From assembly GCF_902459745.1 (NCBI RefSeq), contig NZ_CABPSJ010000004.1:434001-498000 (forward strand): a stretch of DNA of 64,000 bases, in the 5' to 3' direction. The notes beneath the pieces are model-generated. The model was not told the origin of the DNA and did no database searches. It saw only the letters and a program-made list of their open reading frames with translations. The DNA is from Pandoraea communis. GTDB taxonomy: Bacteria; Pseudomonadota; Gammaproteobacteria; Burkholderiales; Burkholderiaceae. Positions 26,312 to 36,377 of the stretch are shown in pieces (within the stretch, counting starts at the first letter, position 1; each line of letters starts with the position of its first letter). The position numbers and the translations under genes are program-made.

Positions 26312-27259
26312 TCAGGGGCGCCAGAGGGCGCGCACCGTGGCGAGGGCACGTTGCGCGGCGTCGGTGGCAGTGCAGTCGACGATGTGGCGCTCGGGCATCG
26401 AGCGCAGCCATGTGAGCTGACGCTTGCACAACTGACGCGTGGCGAAGATGCCCTTGTCACGCATGGTGTCGTAGTCGATCTCGCCGTCGAGGTATTCCCA
26501 CACTTGGCGATAGCCGACGCAGCGCATCGACGGCAACCCTGGATCGAGATCGCCGCGCGCGCGCAGGCGTTCGACTTCTTCGACGAAACCGGCCGTGAGC
26601 ATCAGACGAAAGCGTTCGGCAATGCGTGTGTGGAGCACTGAACGGTCGCCCGGCTCCAGTGCCACCGGCACGAATGTGTGGGCCGAAGGCGTGTCGGGTG
26701 TCTGCGCCTGTTCGGCCAGCCACTGCGACATGGGTTTGCCCGACAGTTCGAAAATCTCCAGCGCGCGCTGAATGCGTTGCGAGTCGTTCGGCGCGAGGCG
26801 CGCGGCCGTCACGGGGTCAACGCCGGCGAGCCGTTCATGCATCGCGGGCCAGCCTTCGCGGGCGGCGTCTTCGTCCAGTCTGGCGCGCACTTCGGCGTTG
26901 GCCGACGGCAACGGCGAGAGGCCTTGCGTGAGCGCCTTGTAGTACAGCATTGTGCCGCCGACGAGCAGCGGACGATGGCCGCGTGCGGCGATTTCATCGA
27001 CAAGCCGCAGCGTGTCTTCGCGGAATTGTGCGGCGGAATAGGCGTCGCGCGGATCGATGATATCGATCAGGTGATGCGGCACGGTGGCCCGCTCGGCGGC
27101 GCTCGGCTTGGCCGTGCCGATATCCATCTCGCGATAGACGAGGGCGGAGTCGACGCTGATGATCTCAAGCGGTGTGTCTTGCGCCAGCGCGAGGGCGGCG
27201 GCCGTCTTGCCGGAGGCCGTCGGGCCCAGCAGACAGACGATCGGGGGATTTGCCTTCAT
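26312..27259 (-). CDS. miaA: tRNA dimethylallyltransferase
   Basis: The protein has 315 residues. The P-loop [10 protein letters not shown], the [16 protein letters not shown] stretch and the catalytic region [18 protein letters not shown] are typical. It adds a dimethylallyl group to A37 of tRNAs that read codons starting with U. The mutL gene ends 8 bp before this gene begins in the same direction, the classical mutL-miaA order. Confidence 0.95.
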   Translation of the reverse strand: MKANPPIVCLLGPTASGKTAAALALAQDTPLEIISVDSALVYREMDIGTAKPSAAERATVPHHLIDIIDPRDAYSAAQFREDTLRLVDEIAARGHRPLLVGGTMLYYKALTQGLSPLPSANAEVRARLDEDAAREGWPAMHERLAGVDPVTAARLAPNDSQRIQRALEIFELSGKPMSQWLAEQAQTPDTPSAHTFVPVALEPGDRSVLHTRIAERFRLMLTAGFVEEVERLRARGDLDPGLPSMRCVGYRQVWEYLDGEIDYDTMRDKGIFATRQLCKRQLTWLRSMPERHIVDCTATDAAQRALATVRALWRP

Positions 27260-27266
27260 GAACCGC

Positions 27267-29327
27267 TCAACGTCCGCGCATGAACAACTTGTCGAGGTCG
27301 CCGAGCGTGAGCTGGTACCAGGTGGGGCGGCCGTGGTTACATTGATCGGCGCGTTCGGTGGCTTCCATCTGTCGCAGCAGGGCGTTCATTTCCTCGTGGG
27401 TGAGACGCCGGTTGGCACGCACGGCCGTGTGGCACGCGAGCGTGCCCAGCAATTCGTGCTGGCGCTCCGTGAGCACACGCGAGCCACCGTACTGACGCAG
27501 GTCGGCCAGCACGGCACGCGCGAGCGCTTGCGCATCGGCACCGTCGAGCAGCGCGGGAATGGCGCGCACGGCGAGCGTGGTCGGCGACACGGCGGCGAGG
27601 TCGAAGCCGAGTGCGGTGAGCGTCTCCTGATGCTCTTCGGTCGTGCCGATTTCCACCGGGTCAGCGAAGAACGTCACCGGAATGAGCAGCGGCTGCACCG
27701 GCACGCTGCGCTCTACCAGGGCCTGCTTGAAGCGTTCGTACAGAATGCGCTCGTGCGCCGCGTGCATATCGACCAGCACGAGACCGTGAGCGTTCTGCGA
27801 GAGGATGTAGATGCCGTGCAACTGACCGAGCGCGAAGCCGAGCGGATGCTCCAGCGACATGGCGTCGGGGGCGGCGCCGGCGCTCGCAGGCAATGCCTCG
27901 GGCCCGCCGCCCGGCGCCGCGCCGTCTTGCGTCGCACCGGCGGTGCCGTAAGGGGGCGAGGGCGCATCGGTGACGCCCGGCTGACCATACGGACGCGGCG
28001 CGGGCGGTGCGGCACGCCCGAACAGGTTGTCGTAGACGGACAGCGGTTGCGCCATCGGCAGAGAACCCTGCTGCATGCGCGGATTCCAACTGCTGCCGCC
28101 CGGTGTGCCGAAGCCCGCCGCCGGACGCGCGGCCATGAAGCCACTTCCGCTGCCGCCACCGGCGGCACCCGGCCCGGCGGCGAGACCGCCGCCTTCGCTC
28201 AGATGCGCCGCGTGCGTTGCGCCACCGCTGCCCGCCGCGCGCGCCAGTGCGCGTTGCACGGCGTGGAACACGAACTGGTGGACGCTACGCGCATCGCGAA
28301 ATCGCACTTCGATCTTCGACGGGTGAACGTTCACGTCGACCAACTGCGGTGGCAATTCGAAATACAGCACGTAAGCAGGATAGCGGTCGCCGTGAAGCAC
28401 GTCCTCGTACGCGGCGCGCACCGCGTGAGTGAGCAGCTTGTCGCGAACGAAGCGGCCGTTCACGAAGAAGAACTGCTGGTCGGCGCGGCCCCGGCTGGCC
28501 GTCGGCAGACCGACGAAACCGGTCAGGCGCAACTCGGCCGCGCCTTCGTCGAGCGCGAGGTGGGCATCGGCGAAATCGTTGCCGAGCACGCGCGAGACAC
28601 GCGTGGCGGCGTCCGAGGCGTTCCAGTGCTCTACCGCCCGGTTGTTGTGCAGGATCGAGAAGCCGACGTCCGGCCGCGCCAGGGCGCTGCGTCGAATGAC
28701 GTCCATGCAATGGCCGAATTCGGTTTGCTCGGTCTTCAGGAATTTGCGACGTGCAGGGGTATTGAAGTACAGGTCGCGCACGTCGACCGTTGTGCCCACG
28801 GGGCCGGCTGCGGGCGTCAGCGCGCCCGTATTGCCGTCGATAGCGGTCGCATGCGGGGCATCGGTCTGGCGGCTCGACAGGGTGAGCTGAGCGACCGACG
28901 CGATCGAGGCGAGCGCTTCCCCCCGAAAACCGAGCGTGAGCACCGACTCCAGTTCGTCGAGCGTGCGGATCTTGCTGGTCGCGTGACGGGTGAGCGCGAG
29001 CGGCAATTGCTCGGCGGACATGCCGCCGCCGTCGTCGGTAATCGCGATGCGGCGCACGCCGCCTTCCTCCAGCTTGATCTGGAGGGCTCGCGCGCCCGCG
29101 TCGAGTGCGTTTTCGAGCAATTCCTTGACGACAGACGCCGGGCGCTCCACCACCTCGCCAGCGGCGATCTGGCTGATCAACTGATCGGGGAGGACACGGA
29201 TGGCGCGAGCCGGTGCGAGGCCCGCCGGCATGGGGCCGGGGCGGCGCACGGGGGCGTCGGTGCTGGCGTCGCCGGGCGCGGCGCCCAGGTCTTGCGCCGC
29301 AGAGGCGGAGGTCGGAGTGGCAGACAT
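27267..29327 (-). CDS. mutL: DNA mismatch repair protein MutL
   Basis: The protein has 686 residues from the ATG at 29327. The GHKL ATPase domain has [25 protein letters not shown] and DDGGGMS. A long Gly/Ala/Pro-rich linker (about residues 355-500) separates it from the dimerisation and endonuclease domain, which has [12 protein letters not shown], matching the DQHA-X2-E-X4-E nuclease motif. It nicks and coordinates MutS-directed repair. Betaproteobacterial MutL commonly has this endonuclease motif. It begins about 20 bp downstream of a possible alternative start. Confidence 0.93.
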   Translation of the reverse strand: MSATPTSASAAQDLGAAPGDASTDAPVRRPGPMPAGLAPARAIRVLPDQLISQIAAGEVVERPASVVKELLENALDAGARALQIKLEEGGVRRIAITDDGGGMSAEQLPLALTRHATSKIRTLDELESVLTLGFRGEALASIASVAQLTLSSRQTDAPHATAIDGNTGALTPAAGPVGTTVDVRDLYFNTPARRKFLKTEQTEFGHCMDVIRRSALARPDVGFSILHNNRAVEHWNASDAATRVSRVLGNDFADAHLALDEGAAELRLTGFVGLPTASRGRADQQFFFVNGRFVRDKLLTHAVRAAYEDVLHGDRYPAYVLYFELPPQLVDVNVHPSKIEVRFRDARSVHQFVFHAVQRALARAAGSGGATHAAHLSEGGGLAAGPGAAGGGSGSGFMAARPAAGFGTPGGSSWNPRMQQGSLPMAQPLSVYDNLFGRAAPPAPRPYGQPGVTDAPSPPYGTAGATQDGAAPGGGPEALPASAGAAPDAMSLEHPLGFALGQLHGIYILSQNAHGLVLVDMHAAHERILYERFKQALVERSVPVQPLLIPVTFFADPVEIGTTEEHQETLTALGFDLAAVSPTTLAVRAIPALLDGADAQALARAVLADLRQYGGSRVLTERQHELLGTLACHTAVRANRRLTHEEMNALLRQMEATERADQCNHGRPTWYQLTLGDLDKLFMRGR

Positions 29328-29577
29328 GGGAACCATTATAAAGGTTGCCCTCAAAGACATAAGTCGATCGACGTTTCAGCCTGCAATACCCATCAAAATG
29401 CGATTGTCTCCCATCATGGGAATGGTCAAGGGCGCAGGGCGGGCGATCGGCGCGCCCTTGGCAGGCCGAGGCCGGCTGTCACGGGGACTTAACGACGCCC
29501 GACGTCTGCGCTGGTATGATGCGATTCGTCGTGCGCCCGCGGGGACGGGCCGGCGTCCTTTATCTTGAGGAATCGTC

Positions 29578-30246
29578 TTGGATACTCTGTTGCAATTGCT
29601 GGAGATGGTGCTCCACATCGATAAACACCTGGGGGTGTTCATCGATCAGTACGGAAACTGGGTGTATCTGTTCCTGTTCATGATTGTGTTCGTGGAAACA
29701 GGATTGGTGCTCTTTCCGTTCCTCCCGGGCGATTCCCTGCTGTTCATCGGCGGCGCCTTCGCCGCCACCGGTGCAATGGATCCGTGGCTGCTCGGCGTGC
29801 TGCTCTTCATCGCCGCCGTGAGCGGTAATACGCTGAACTTCTGGATCGGCTCGAAGATTGGGCCGCGCGTGTACGAGAAGAACTGGCGTTTTCTCGATCG
29901 CGACGCGCTGCGCAAGACGCATGACTTCTACGAGCACCACGGCGGCAAGACCATCGTGATGGCGCGTTTCGTGCCGGTTGTGCGCACGTTCGCCCCGTTC
30001 GTGGCGGGCGTGTCGGCCATGTCGTGGACGCGCTTCCAACTCTATAACCTGGTCGGTGCACTGATCTGGGTGGTGTTGCTCGTGGGAGGCGGCTATCTGT
30101 TCGGCAACCTGCCTGTCGTCAAGCAGTATCTGAACATCATCGTGCTGGTCGGAATCTCGGCGGCTGTGGTGCCGATTGCCCTCGGCGCCCTCTGGAAGCT
30201 CTTCACGCGCGGTCGCCGCGGCGTGGCGCCGGGCCAGAGCGAGTAA
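29578..30246 (+). CDS. DedA/VTT-family membrane protein
   Basis: The protein has 222 residues from a TTG at 29578, supported by GAGG 7-8 nt upstream. Four to five membrane segments are present. The signature FVPVVRTFAPFVAGVSAMSW and the G-x3-N-F-W-I-G stretch are DedA hallmarks. DedA proteins support envelope homeostasis and C55-lipid carrier recycling in proteobacteria. It is a single-gene unit with a terminator after it. Confidence 0.88.
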   Translation: MDTLLQLLEMVLHIDKHLGVFIDQYGNWVYLFLFMIVFVETGLVLFPFLPGDSLLFIGGAFAATGAMDPWLLGVLLFIAAVSGNTLNFWIGSKIGPRVYEKNWRFLDRDALRKTHDFYEHHGGKTIVMARFVPVVRTFAPFVAGVSAMSWTRFQLYNLVGALIWVVLLVGGGYLFGNLPVVKQYLNIIVLVGISAAVVPIALGALWKLFTRGRRGVAPGQSE

Positions 30247-30266
30247 GCTCGACCCTGCCGGGTCAA

Positions 30267-30306
30267 TGAAAATGGCGCGTCCCGTTACCGGGTCGCGCCA
30301 TTTTCA
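30267..30306. terminator. Bidirectional terminator between dedA and amiC
   Basis: TGAAAATGGCGCG at 30267-30279 pairs perfectly with CGCGCCATTTTCA at 30294-30306. The A/T ends give T-runs on both strands. It separates two convergent genes. Confidence 0.88.
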
Positions 30307-30332
30307 TTTGGGGCGTGGTTTGTGGCCGACGA

Positions 30333-31799
30333 TCAGGCTGTACGATTTTTCGCGATGGGCGGATTCTTGGCGAAGTAAGCCTTGATGCCCTTGAGGAGTG
30401 CGTTGGCGAGCCGTTCCTGATACGCGGGGTCATTCAGATGTTGCTCTTCCTTGGGGTTGCTGATGAAGGCTGTCTCGACCAGCACCGAGGGGATATCCGG
30501 CGCCTTGAGCACCGCGAAGGAAGCCTGTTCGACGTTCTTGCTGTGCAGCCGGTCCGCAACCGTGCCGATCTCGGCGAGCAATGCCGAACCGAACACCTTG
30601 CTGTCGCGAATCTGCGCGGTCGTCGACATATCGAGCAGCGCGTGCGCCACGGCGCGGTCGTTGGTCTTGATATTGACGCCGCCGATCAGGTCCGACGCGT
30701 TTTGCGTCTTTTCCAGCAGACGTGCCGTCGCACTCGTCGCACCGCGCTCGGATAGCGCGAATACCGACGCACCGTTCGCGGATGGCGACGTGAACGCGTC
30801 GGCATGAATCGACATGAACAGATCGGCGTCCACCCGGCGGGCCTTCTGCACGCGCACGCCCAGCGGCACGAAAAAGTCCGCATCGCGGGTCATCATCGCG
30901 CGCATGTTGGGCTGAGCGTCGATCTTCTCGCGCAGCCGCTTTGCGATCTGCAACACCACCACTTTTTCGTACGTGCCGCTGCCGCCGATGGCACCCGGGT
31001 CTTCCCCGCCGTGGCCGGGGTCGAGGGCGATGGTAAGCAGGCGCGCCGTTTTCGGGCCACGCGACGGCAGCGGCGTGGACAGACCGTCGTCATCGTCGTC
31101 CTTGCGCTGGGCGAGCGGCGGTGTCTTGTCCGGTGCCGGCGTGGGCGCCGCGCGCGAAGGGCGCGGCCCTTGTTCGCGCTGTGCATAACGCTGGAAGAAC
31201 GCTTCGCTTTCTTCCGTACTCGGTGTGCCTGCACCCGATGAACGCGGTGCGGACGAGGCGGGAGGCGTGTTTTGCGCCAAGGCTTCGGCCTTGTGGCCGG
31301 ACTTGGCAAGCAGTTCCATGAGCGGATCGGGTTCGACGGCCGGATACAGATCGAACACGGTGCGGTACTTGTAGCCCGCGACCGGCGGCAACGTGAAGGA
31401 CTGCGGTTTCACGCCGGCCTTCAGGTCGAAGACCATGCGCACGACGCCGGGTTTGAACTGCCCCACGCGCACCTGCATGATTTGCGGGTCGTTCGGCTGA
31501 ATCTTCGAGACGAGGTCGCGCAGCGCCGGATTCAGATCCACTTCGTCGAGATCGATGACGAAGCGGTTCGGACTCTCCATCAGTTGCTGCTGGAACTTGA
31601 CCGGGTTGTCGGTCTCGAGCGTGACGCGTGTGTAGTCCCTGGCCGGCCAGACACGTACCGCCACGATGGCATTGGCGAACGCGAGGCGGGGGCCGGTGAG
31701 GGCGAGAATCAGTGTCGATGCGCCGGCGCGCAGTGCGCGGCGGCGGCCGGCATTGGGCGATGAAGCGTCGTCGGTACGGGCGAAGCGTTTGATCAGCAT
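30333..31799 (-). CDS. amiC: N-acetylmuramoyl-L-alanine amidase AmiC-type
   Basis: The protein has 488 residues from the ATG at 31799, which lies within the end of tsaE. The N-terminus has an RRRALR twin-arginine-like signal with a hydrophobic run, so Tat export is likely. An AMIN domain (about 45-165) targets the septum. A Pro/Ser/Asp-rich linker follows. The amidase_3 domain has DPGHGGEDPGAIG and ISIHADAF with the zinc ligands His and Glu. It cleaves peptidoglycan stem peptides at division. Confidence 0.9.
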   Translation of the reverse strand: MLIKRFARTDDASSPNAGRRRALRAGASTLILALTGPRLAFANAIVAVRVWPARDYTRVTLETDNPVKFQQQLMESPNRFVIDLDEVDLNPALRDLVSKIQPNDPQIMQVRVGQFKPGVVRMVFDLKAGVKPQSFTLPPVAGYKYRTVFDLYPAVEPDPLMELLAKSGHKAEALAQNTPPASSAPRSSGAGTPSTEESEAFFQRYAQREQGPRPSRAAPTPAPDKTPPLAQRKDDDDDGLSTPLPSRGPKTARLLTIALDPGHGGEDPGAIGGSGTYEKVVVLQIAKRLREKIDAQPNMRAMMTRDADFFVPLGVRVQKARRVDADLFMSIHADAFTSPSANGASVFALSERGATSATARLLEKTQNASDLIGGVNIKTNDRAVAHALLDMSTTAQIRDSKVFGSALLAEIGTVADRLHSKNVEQASFAVLKAPDIPSVLVETAFISNPKEEQHLNDPAYQERLANALLKGIKAYFAKNPPIAKNRTA

Positions 31800-32317
31800 G
31801 AGTTCAGACAAGCAAGACCGGCTGGCGTATAGGCGCTCGTTGTCAGACGGCGGCTATTGCCAACAGGTTCCAGCCAAAGGCTCAAATCGGGGGTGCCCAG
31901 GAGACCTTCGGCTTTCTCCGGCCACTCGACGAGGCACAGGGCGTCGCCTGCAAAGTGCTCGCGAAAGCCCGTGTCATGCCATTCGGCCGGATCGGCGAAG
32001 CGGTATAGATCGAAATGATAGACCGGCAGCACGCCTTGTGGTGTGTCGATGTTGTATGGTTCACACAGCGCGTACGTGGGGCTTTTGACGCGCCCCGTGT
32101 GGCCCAGCGCACGCAGGAGCGCACGTACGAGTGTGGTTTTTCCCGCGCCGAGATCGCCCGAGAGCTGCACATGCAGGCCCGCGTGCGCGGTGTCGGTGTG
32201 TGCCATGCGCGCCAAAACGGCGCGCGCAAGCGCCGCAGCGAAGGCCTCGGTGGCGGCTTCGTCCGGCAGCGCGAAGACGCGCTCGCCCAGCGGTGACGGC
32301 GTCGATGGATCGGGCAT
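31793..32317 (-). CDS. tsaE: tRNA threonylcarbamoyladenosine biosynthesis ATPase TsaE
   Basis: The protein has 174 residues from the ATG at 32317. The P-loop SGDLGAGKTTLVRALLRALG and the SPTYALCEPY stretch are typical. TsaE drives cycling of the TsaBD complex that makes t6A37 in tRNA. It is divergent from queG with only 17 bp between the starts. It overlaps amiC by 7 bp, and the tsaE-amiC pair is the usual proteobacterial order. Confidence 0.93.
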   Translation of the reverse strand: MPDPSTPSPLGERVFALPDEAATEAFAAALARAVLARMAHTDTAHAGLHVQLSGDLGAGKTTLVRALLRALGHTGRVKSPTYALCEPYNIDTPQGVLPVYHFDLYRFADPAEWHDTGFREHFAGDALCLVEWPEKAEGLLGTPDLSLWLEPVGNSRRLTTSAYTPAGLACLNSC

Positions 32318-32334
32318 TGCGTAAAATGGAGTCA

Positions 32335-33582
32335 ATGAAAGCTTCCGTGATTTTCCCCGCTACCGCCGCACAAGTCGAGCTATCGGCGCTTCCGACTCCC
32401 TCGGAAGTGTCTCCCTCGCGCGACAATGCGACGCCTCAGGCGCTCGATGCCGAGCGCCTGAACGCCCTTGCCAACCAGATTCGTGCGTGGGCGGGCGAGC
32501 TCGGTTTCGGCAAGGTCGGCATCACGGACACCGACCTCGTGCATGCCGAAGCGGGCCTGCAACAGTGGCTCGACGACGGCTGTCACGGCGATATGGACTA
32601 CATGGCCGCGCATGGCATGAAGCGCGCTCGGCCTGCCGAACTGGTTCCCGGCACGGTGCGCGTCATCAGCGCGCGCATGAACTATCTCCCAAGCGATACC
32701 GATACGGCGAGTTGGCGTCAGCGCGAAGCGGCGCGTGCGGCAATGCCCGCCGAGGCGGTCGTCTCGGTCTACGCTCGCGGACGCGACTATCACAAGGTCA
32801 TGCGCAACCGGCTGCAACAACTGGCCGATCGCATTGCGCAGGCCGTTGGGCCGTTCGGCTACCGCGCGTTCACCGATTCGGCGCCGGTGCTTGAAGTCGA
32901 ACTCGCGCAGAAGGCAGGGCTAGGCTGGCGCGGCAAGCACACGCTGCTGCTTTCGCGCGACGCCGGTTCGCTCTTCTTTCTCGGCGAAATCTTTGTCGAC
33001 ATCCCCTTGCCGGTGGATGTCGATGACGCGATGGCGCCGAACGAAGGCGAGCGCGGCATGCAACGCGGCGAACACTGCGGGCAGTGTCAGCGATGCCGGG
33101 ATGTCTGCCCGACAGGCGCAATTACCGAAGCGTTCCGTGTCGATGCGCGCTTGTGCATCTCGTATCTGACCATTGAGCACAAGGGCGCGATTCCCGAGGG
33201 CCTGCGAGCGAAGATGGGCAATCGCATCTACGGGTGCGACGATTGCCAACTCTACTGCCCGTGGAACAAGTTTGCCCAGCCGTCGCCGCTGACCGATTTC
33301 GCCCCCCGCAACCGGCTCGACTGCGCCTCGCTCGTCGAACTCTTTGCGTGGAGCGAAACGGATTTCATGGATAAGCTGGCGGGCAGCCCGATTCGTCGCA
33401 TCGGTCATGAACGATGGCTACGCAATCTGGCCGTCGGGCTCGGCAACGCGTTGCGCGAGACGGCGGACATCGGCGAGCGCATCCCCCTGCGCGACGCCTT
33501 GCTGGCCCGGCGTGATCATCCCTCTGCGCTCGTGCGCGAACATGTCGAATGGGCGCTGGCCCAGGAAGGAGTCACGGTTTGA
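32335..33582 (+). CDS. queG: Epoxyqueuosine reductase
   Basis: The protein has 415 residues from the ATG at 32335; ATG at 32326 is an alternative. The cobalamin-binding and catalytic domains are followed by two 4Fe-4S clusters: CGQCQRCRDVCPTGA and CDDCQLYCPWN. It reduces epoxyqueuosine to queuosine in tRNA anticodons. The stop overlaps the TTG start of xerD by 4 bp. The starts of queG and tsaE are 17 bp apart, so the messages may be leaderless or nearly so. Confidence 0.93.
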   Translation: MKASVIFPATAAQVELSALPTPSEVSPSRDNATPQALDAERLNALANQIRAWAGELGFGKVGITDTDLVHAEAGLQQWLDDGCHGDMDYMAAHGMKRARPAELVPGTVRVISARMNYLPSDTDTASWRQREAARAAMPAEAVVSVYARGRDYHKVMRNRLQQLADRIAQAVGPFGYRAFTDSAPVLEVELAQKAGLGWRGKHTLLLSRDAGSLFFLGEIFVDIPLPVDVDDAMAPNEGERGMQRGEHCGQCQRCRDVCPTGAITEAFRVDARLCISYLTIEHKGAIPEGLRAKMGNRIYGCDDCQLYCPWNKFAQPSPLTDFAPRNRLDCASLVELFAWSETDFMDKLAGSPIRRIGHERWLRNLAVGLGNALRETADIGERIPLRDALLARRDHPSALVREHVEWALAQEGVTV

Positions 33583-34670
33583 GCACGCGAGCACGCCAAT
33601 CGGCCGGTACCGTCGCAACGAGCGACGAGATCGACAACGTGAACGATCGCGCGAGCGATGCCGGTTTCGACACGTTCGACGACGCCGACGAACCATTCGA
33701 ACAGGCGGCGCTCGACGCCGCTCACGGCCGTGCCGGCGCCTCGTCATCCCCGCTCGAATTCGATCCCGACAGCGCCGCGTTCGTGCGCAGCATCGCGCTC
33801 ATCGACCCGTTTTGCGACACGATCTGGCTCGAAGATGGGCTCTCGCGCAATACGCTCGATGCCTACCGCCGTGATTTGCGTCTCTTCGCAGAGTGGCTGG
33901 CGGCCAAGCGCGAGACCGCACTCGATGGCGTGGACGAGGCGGCGCTCTCCGCCTATCTGGCGTGGCGCCGCGATAGTCTGGCGAGCAGCATGAACCGCCG
34001 TCTGTCGGTCTTCAAGCGCTTCTATCAGTGGGCCTTGCGCGAACACATCGTGCAGCAGGACCCGTGCTTGCGCATCGCGTCGGCCAAGCGCGCGCAGCGA
34101 CTGCCCTCGACGTTATCCGAAGCACAGGTCGAAGCCCTGCTGGCTGCGCCCGATCTGACGCAGCCGCTCGGGTTGCGCGATCGCGCCATGCTCGAGTTGA
34201 TGTACGCGAGCGGTCTGCGCGTGTCGGAGCTGGTCTCGCTCAAGACCATCGAAGTGGGATTGAACGAAGGGGTGCTGCGCATTTTCGGCAAGGGGGCGAA
34301 GGAGCGGCTGGTGCCGTTCGGCGAAGAGGCCAATGGCTGGCTCACGCGCTATCTGGCCGAGAGCCGTGGTGTGCTGCTGGGCGGCCGCGCCTGCGACACG
34401 TTGTTCGTCACGCAACGCGGCGAGGGCATGACACGGCAGGCGTTTTGGTATCTGATCAAACGTTATGCGTCGCAGGCCGATATTCGTGCACCGCTCTCAC
34501 CGCACACGCTTCGGCACGCATTTGCGACCCATCTGATCAATCACGGCGCCGATCTGCGCGTGGTGCAGTTGCTGCTCGGGCACTCCGATATTTCCACCAC
34601 GCAGATTTATACGCACGTCGCGCGCGAGCGCCTCAAATCGCTGCACGCGCAGCATCATCCGAGAGGGTGA
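33579..34670 (+). CDS. xerD: Tyrosine recombinase XerD with an acidic N-terminal extension
   Basis: The protein has 363 residues from a TTG at 33579, backed by GGAAGGAG. XerD usually has about 300 residues. The extra 60 or so N-terminal residues are acidic and low-complexity (DNVNDRASDAG...FDDADEPFEQAA). The SAM-like domain and catalytic domain follow, with YASGLRVSELV (Arg), LSPHTLRHAFATHL (His-x2-Arg) and DISTTQIYTHV (Tyr nucleophile). It resolves chromosome dimers at dif with XerC. The extension could be an artefact of start choice, but the overlap with queG and the ribosome site support it. Confidence 0.88.
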   Translation: MSTRARQSAGTVATSDEIDNVNDRASDAGFDTFDDADEPFEQAALDAAHGRAGASSSPLEFDPDSAAFVRSIALIDPFCDTIWLEDGLSRNTLDAYRRDLRLFAEWLAAKRETALDGVDEAALSAYLAWRRDSLASSMNRRLSVFKRFYQWALREHIVQQDPCLRIASAKRAQRLPSTLSEAQVEALLAAPDLTQPLGLRDRAMLELMYASGLRVSELVSLKTIEVGLNEGVLRIFGKGAKERLVPFGEEANGWLTRYLAESRGVLLGGRACDTLFVTQRGEGMTRQAFWYLIKRYASQADIRAPLSPHTLRHAFATHLINHGADLRVVQLLLGHSDISTTQIYTHVARERLKSLHAQHHPRG

Positions 34671-34697
34671 TCGTCCTGCGCGGGGGATGCCGCGCCA

Positions 34698-36263
34698 TCA
34701 AAACAGCGCTTTGAGCTTGTGCTTGAGCACCTTGCCCGTTGACGCTGCGGGCAGGGTGTCCAGCACACGAATCTGCGCCGGACGCTTGTACGGGGCAAGG
34801 CGCGTCGCAGCCCATGCGGCCAGCGATGCCACGTCGATGGTATGGCTCGGGCGCGCTTCCACAAACGCAATGATCTGCTCGTTACCTTCTTCGGGGCGGC
34901 CGAGCACTGCGGCCTGAAGCACATCCGGATGGCTCGCCAGCGCCTGCTCGACTTCGAGCGGGTAGACGTTGAACCCGGAGTGGATGATGATTTCCTTGGC
35001 GCGTCCGACGAGGAAGAGCGCACCGTCGGCGGCGCGACGGGCAAGATCGCCGGTACGCAACCAGCCGTCTGCCGTCACGGTCGCGGCCGTGAGTTCCGGC
35101 GCGCGGTAGTAGCCGAGCATCACGTTCGGGCCGCGTACCCAGAGTTCGCCCACTTCGCCGTCGGACAGATCCTGACCGTCATGACCCACGATGCGTACCG
35201 TCACACCGGGGATCGCGGGGCCAACTGCACAATCGTCGCGCGGGGCATCGAGCAGCGTTTGCGAGACGGTCGGACTGCATTCGGTCAGCCCGTAGCCGTT
35301 GTGAATCGGCAGGCCGTAGAACGCTTCGACACGCGCCTTGAGCGCGGCGTCGAGCGGTGAGCCCCCCGAGTAGACGAAGCGCAGACGCGGCGCGATGAGC
35401 GAGGCGCCTTGCATTGCCACGTAGGCCATCAGGCGGGCGTGCATGGCGGGCACGCCTTGCAGGATCGTCAGTCCATCGTGAGCGAGCGAGTCGAGCACGG
35501 CCTCGGGGGTGAAGCGCGCAGCAAGGCGCAGCGTGCCGCCGGCGTACAGCGTGCCGAGACACACCGACGTCAGGCCATAGACGTGCGAGATCGGCAGCAC
35601 ACCGTAAGCGATATCGTCGGCACCGACGCGTCGCAGCGTGCTGGATACTGCCGCGATAAACATCAGATTGCGATGCGAGAGGCGAACGCCCTTGGGCGTG
35701 CCCGTCGTGCCCGTGGTGTAGATGAGCGCCGCGCATTGCGCCGCCGGGTCGGCTTGCACCGGTTCGGCGAGACTGTCGGGATTGACGTCGGACGCCGCCA
35801 TGGCTCCCAGTGCGAGTTCGGTCCAGACGACCTTGGCGGCATCCGCCCGGGCGTGAGCGGCAGCGTCGGGGGACGCGTCGATCGTGTAGACGGTGCAGCG
35901 CGGGCGCGCGTGATCGCGGATCACGCTCAACTCCGTCGGCGAGAGCCGCGCGTTGCTCAGCAGCGGCCAGGCGTCAAGCGATGCGACGGCGAGCAGCAGT
36001 ACCACGTAGGCGATGCCGTTCTCACCGACGATCATCACGCGGTCGCCGCCCCGCACGCCATGCGCGCGCAGACGCTCGGCGCTGGCGGCAACCGCGCTCG
36101 CCAGTTCGCCGTAGGTCAGACGGCGGAAGTCGTCGATCAGGGCGATGCGGCCGGGCGTTTGCGCGGCAATGCGCGCGGGCAGGGTGTCGATGCGTGCGGG
36201 CAGATTCGCGAGCAGCGTGGCCGCGAAGGTGTCCTGAAGCGGGGTGTCGAGAGGGGTAGACAT
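34698..36263 (-). CDS. AMP-forming acyl-CoA synthetase-like enzyme
   Basis: The protein has 521 residues. It has the AMP-binding motif YTTGTTGTPKGV, GYGLTECSP, GWLRTGD and the C-terminal lysine in STGKVLKHKL. This is the ANL superfamily that activates carboxylic acids as AMP esters and then CoA thioesters. The residues suggest a medium- or long-chain fatty acid or related acid. It is convergent with xerD by 27 bp. It has no signal peptide and stands alone, so its substrate is unknown. Confidence 0.85.
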   Translation of the reverse strand: MSTPLDTPLQDTFAATLLANLPARIDTLPARIAAQTPGRIALIDDFRRLTYGELASAVAASAERLRAHGVRGGDRVMIVGENGIAYVVLLLAVASLDAWPLLSNARLSPTELSVIRDHARPRCTVYTIDASPDAAAHARADAAKVVWTELALGAMAASDVNPDSLAEPVQADPAAQCAALIYTTGTTGTPKGVRLSHRNLMFIAAVSSTLRRVGADDIAYGVLPISHVYGLTSVCLGTLYAGGTLRLAARFTPEAVLDSLAHDGLTILQGVPAMHARLMAYVAMQGASLIAPRLRFVYSGGSPLDAALKARVEAFYGLPIHNGYGLTECSPTVSQTLLDAPRDDCAVGPAIPGVTVRIVGHDGQDLSDGEVGELWVRGPNVMLGYYRAPELTAATVTADGWLRTGDLARRAADGALFLVGRAKEIIIHSGFNVYPLEVEQALASHPDVLQAAVLGRPEEGNEQIIAFVEARPSHTIDVASLAAWAATRLAPYKRPAQIRVLDTLPAASTGKVLKHKLKALF

Positions 36264-36377
36264 GACCGCATTGTAATGCGGGGGCCGTCATGAGGCCGCG
36301 CAGGGGGGCTGGCCTCGTGACGCGCCGCGCGTATTCCGGGACCGCAGCGCCGGTGCGTTTCATTACAATAGGCGCCC

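Noticed and set aside
27159-29492. A 777-residue plus-strand frame
   Set aside because: It is the antisense of mutL and lacks any recognisable domain.
32322-32334. A confident leaderless promoter for queG
   Set aside because: TAAAAT lies at the right place, but no matching -35 box is seen, so only a weak note is given.
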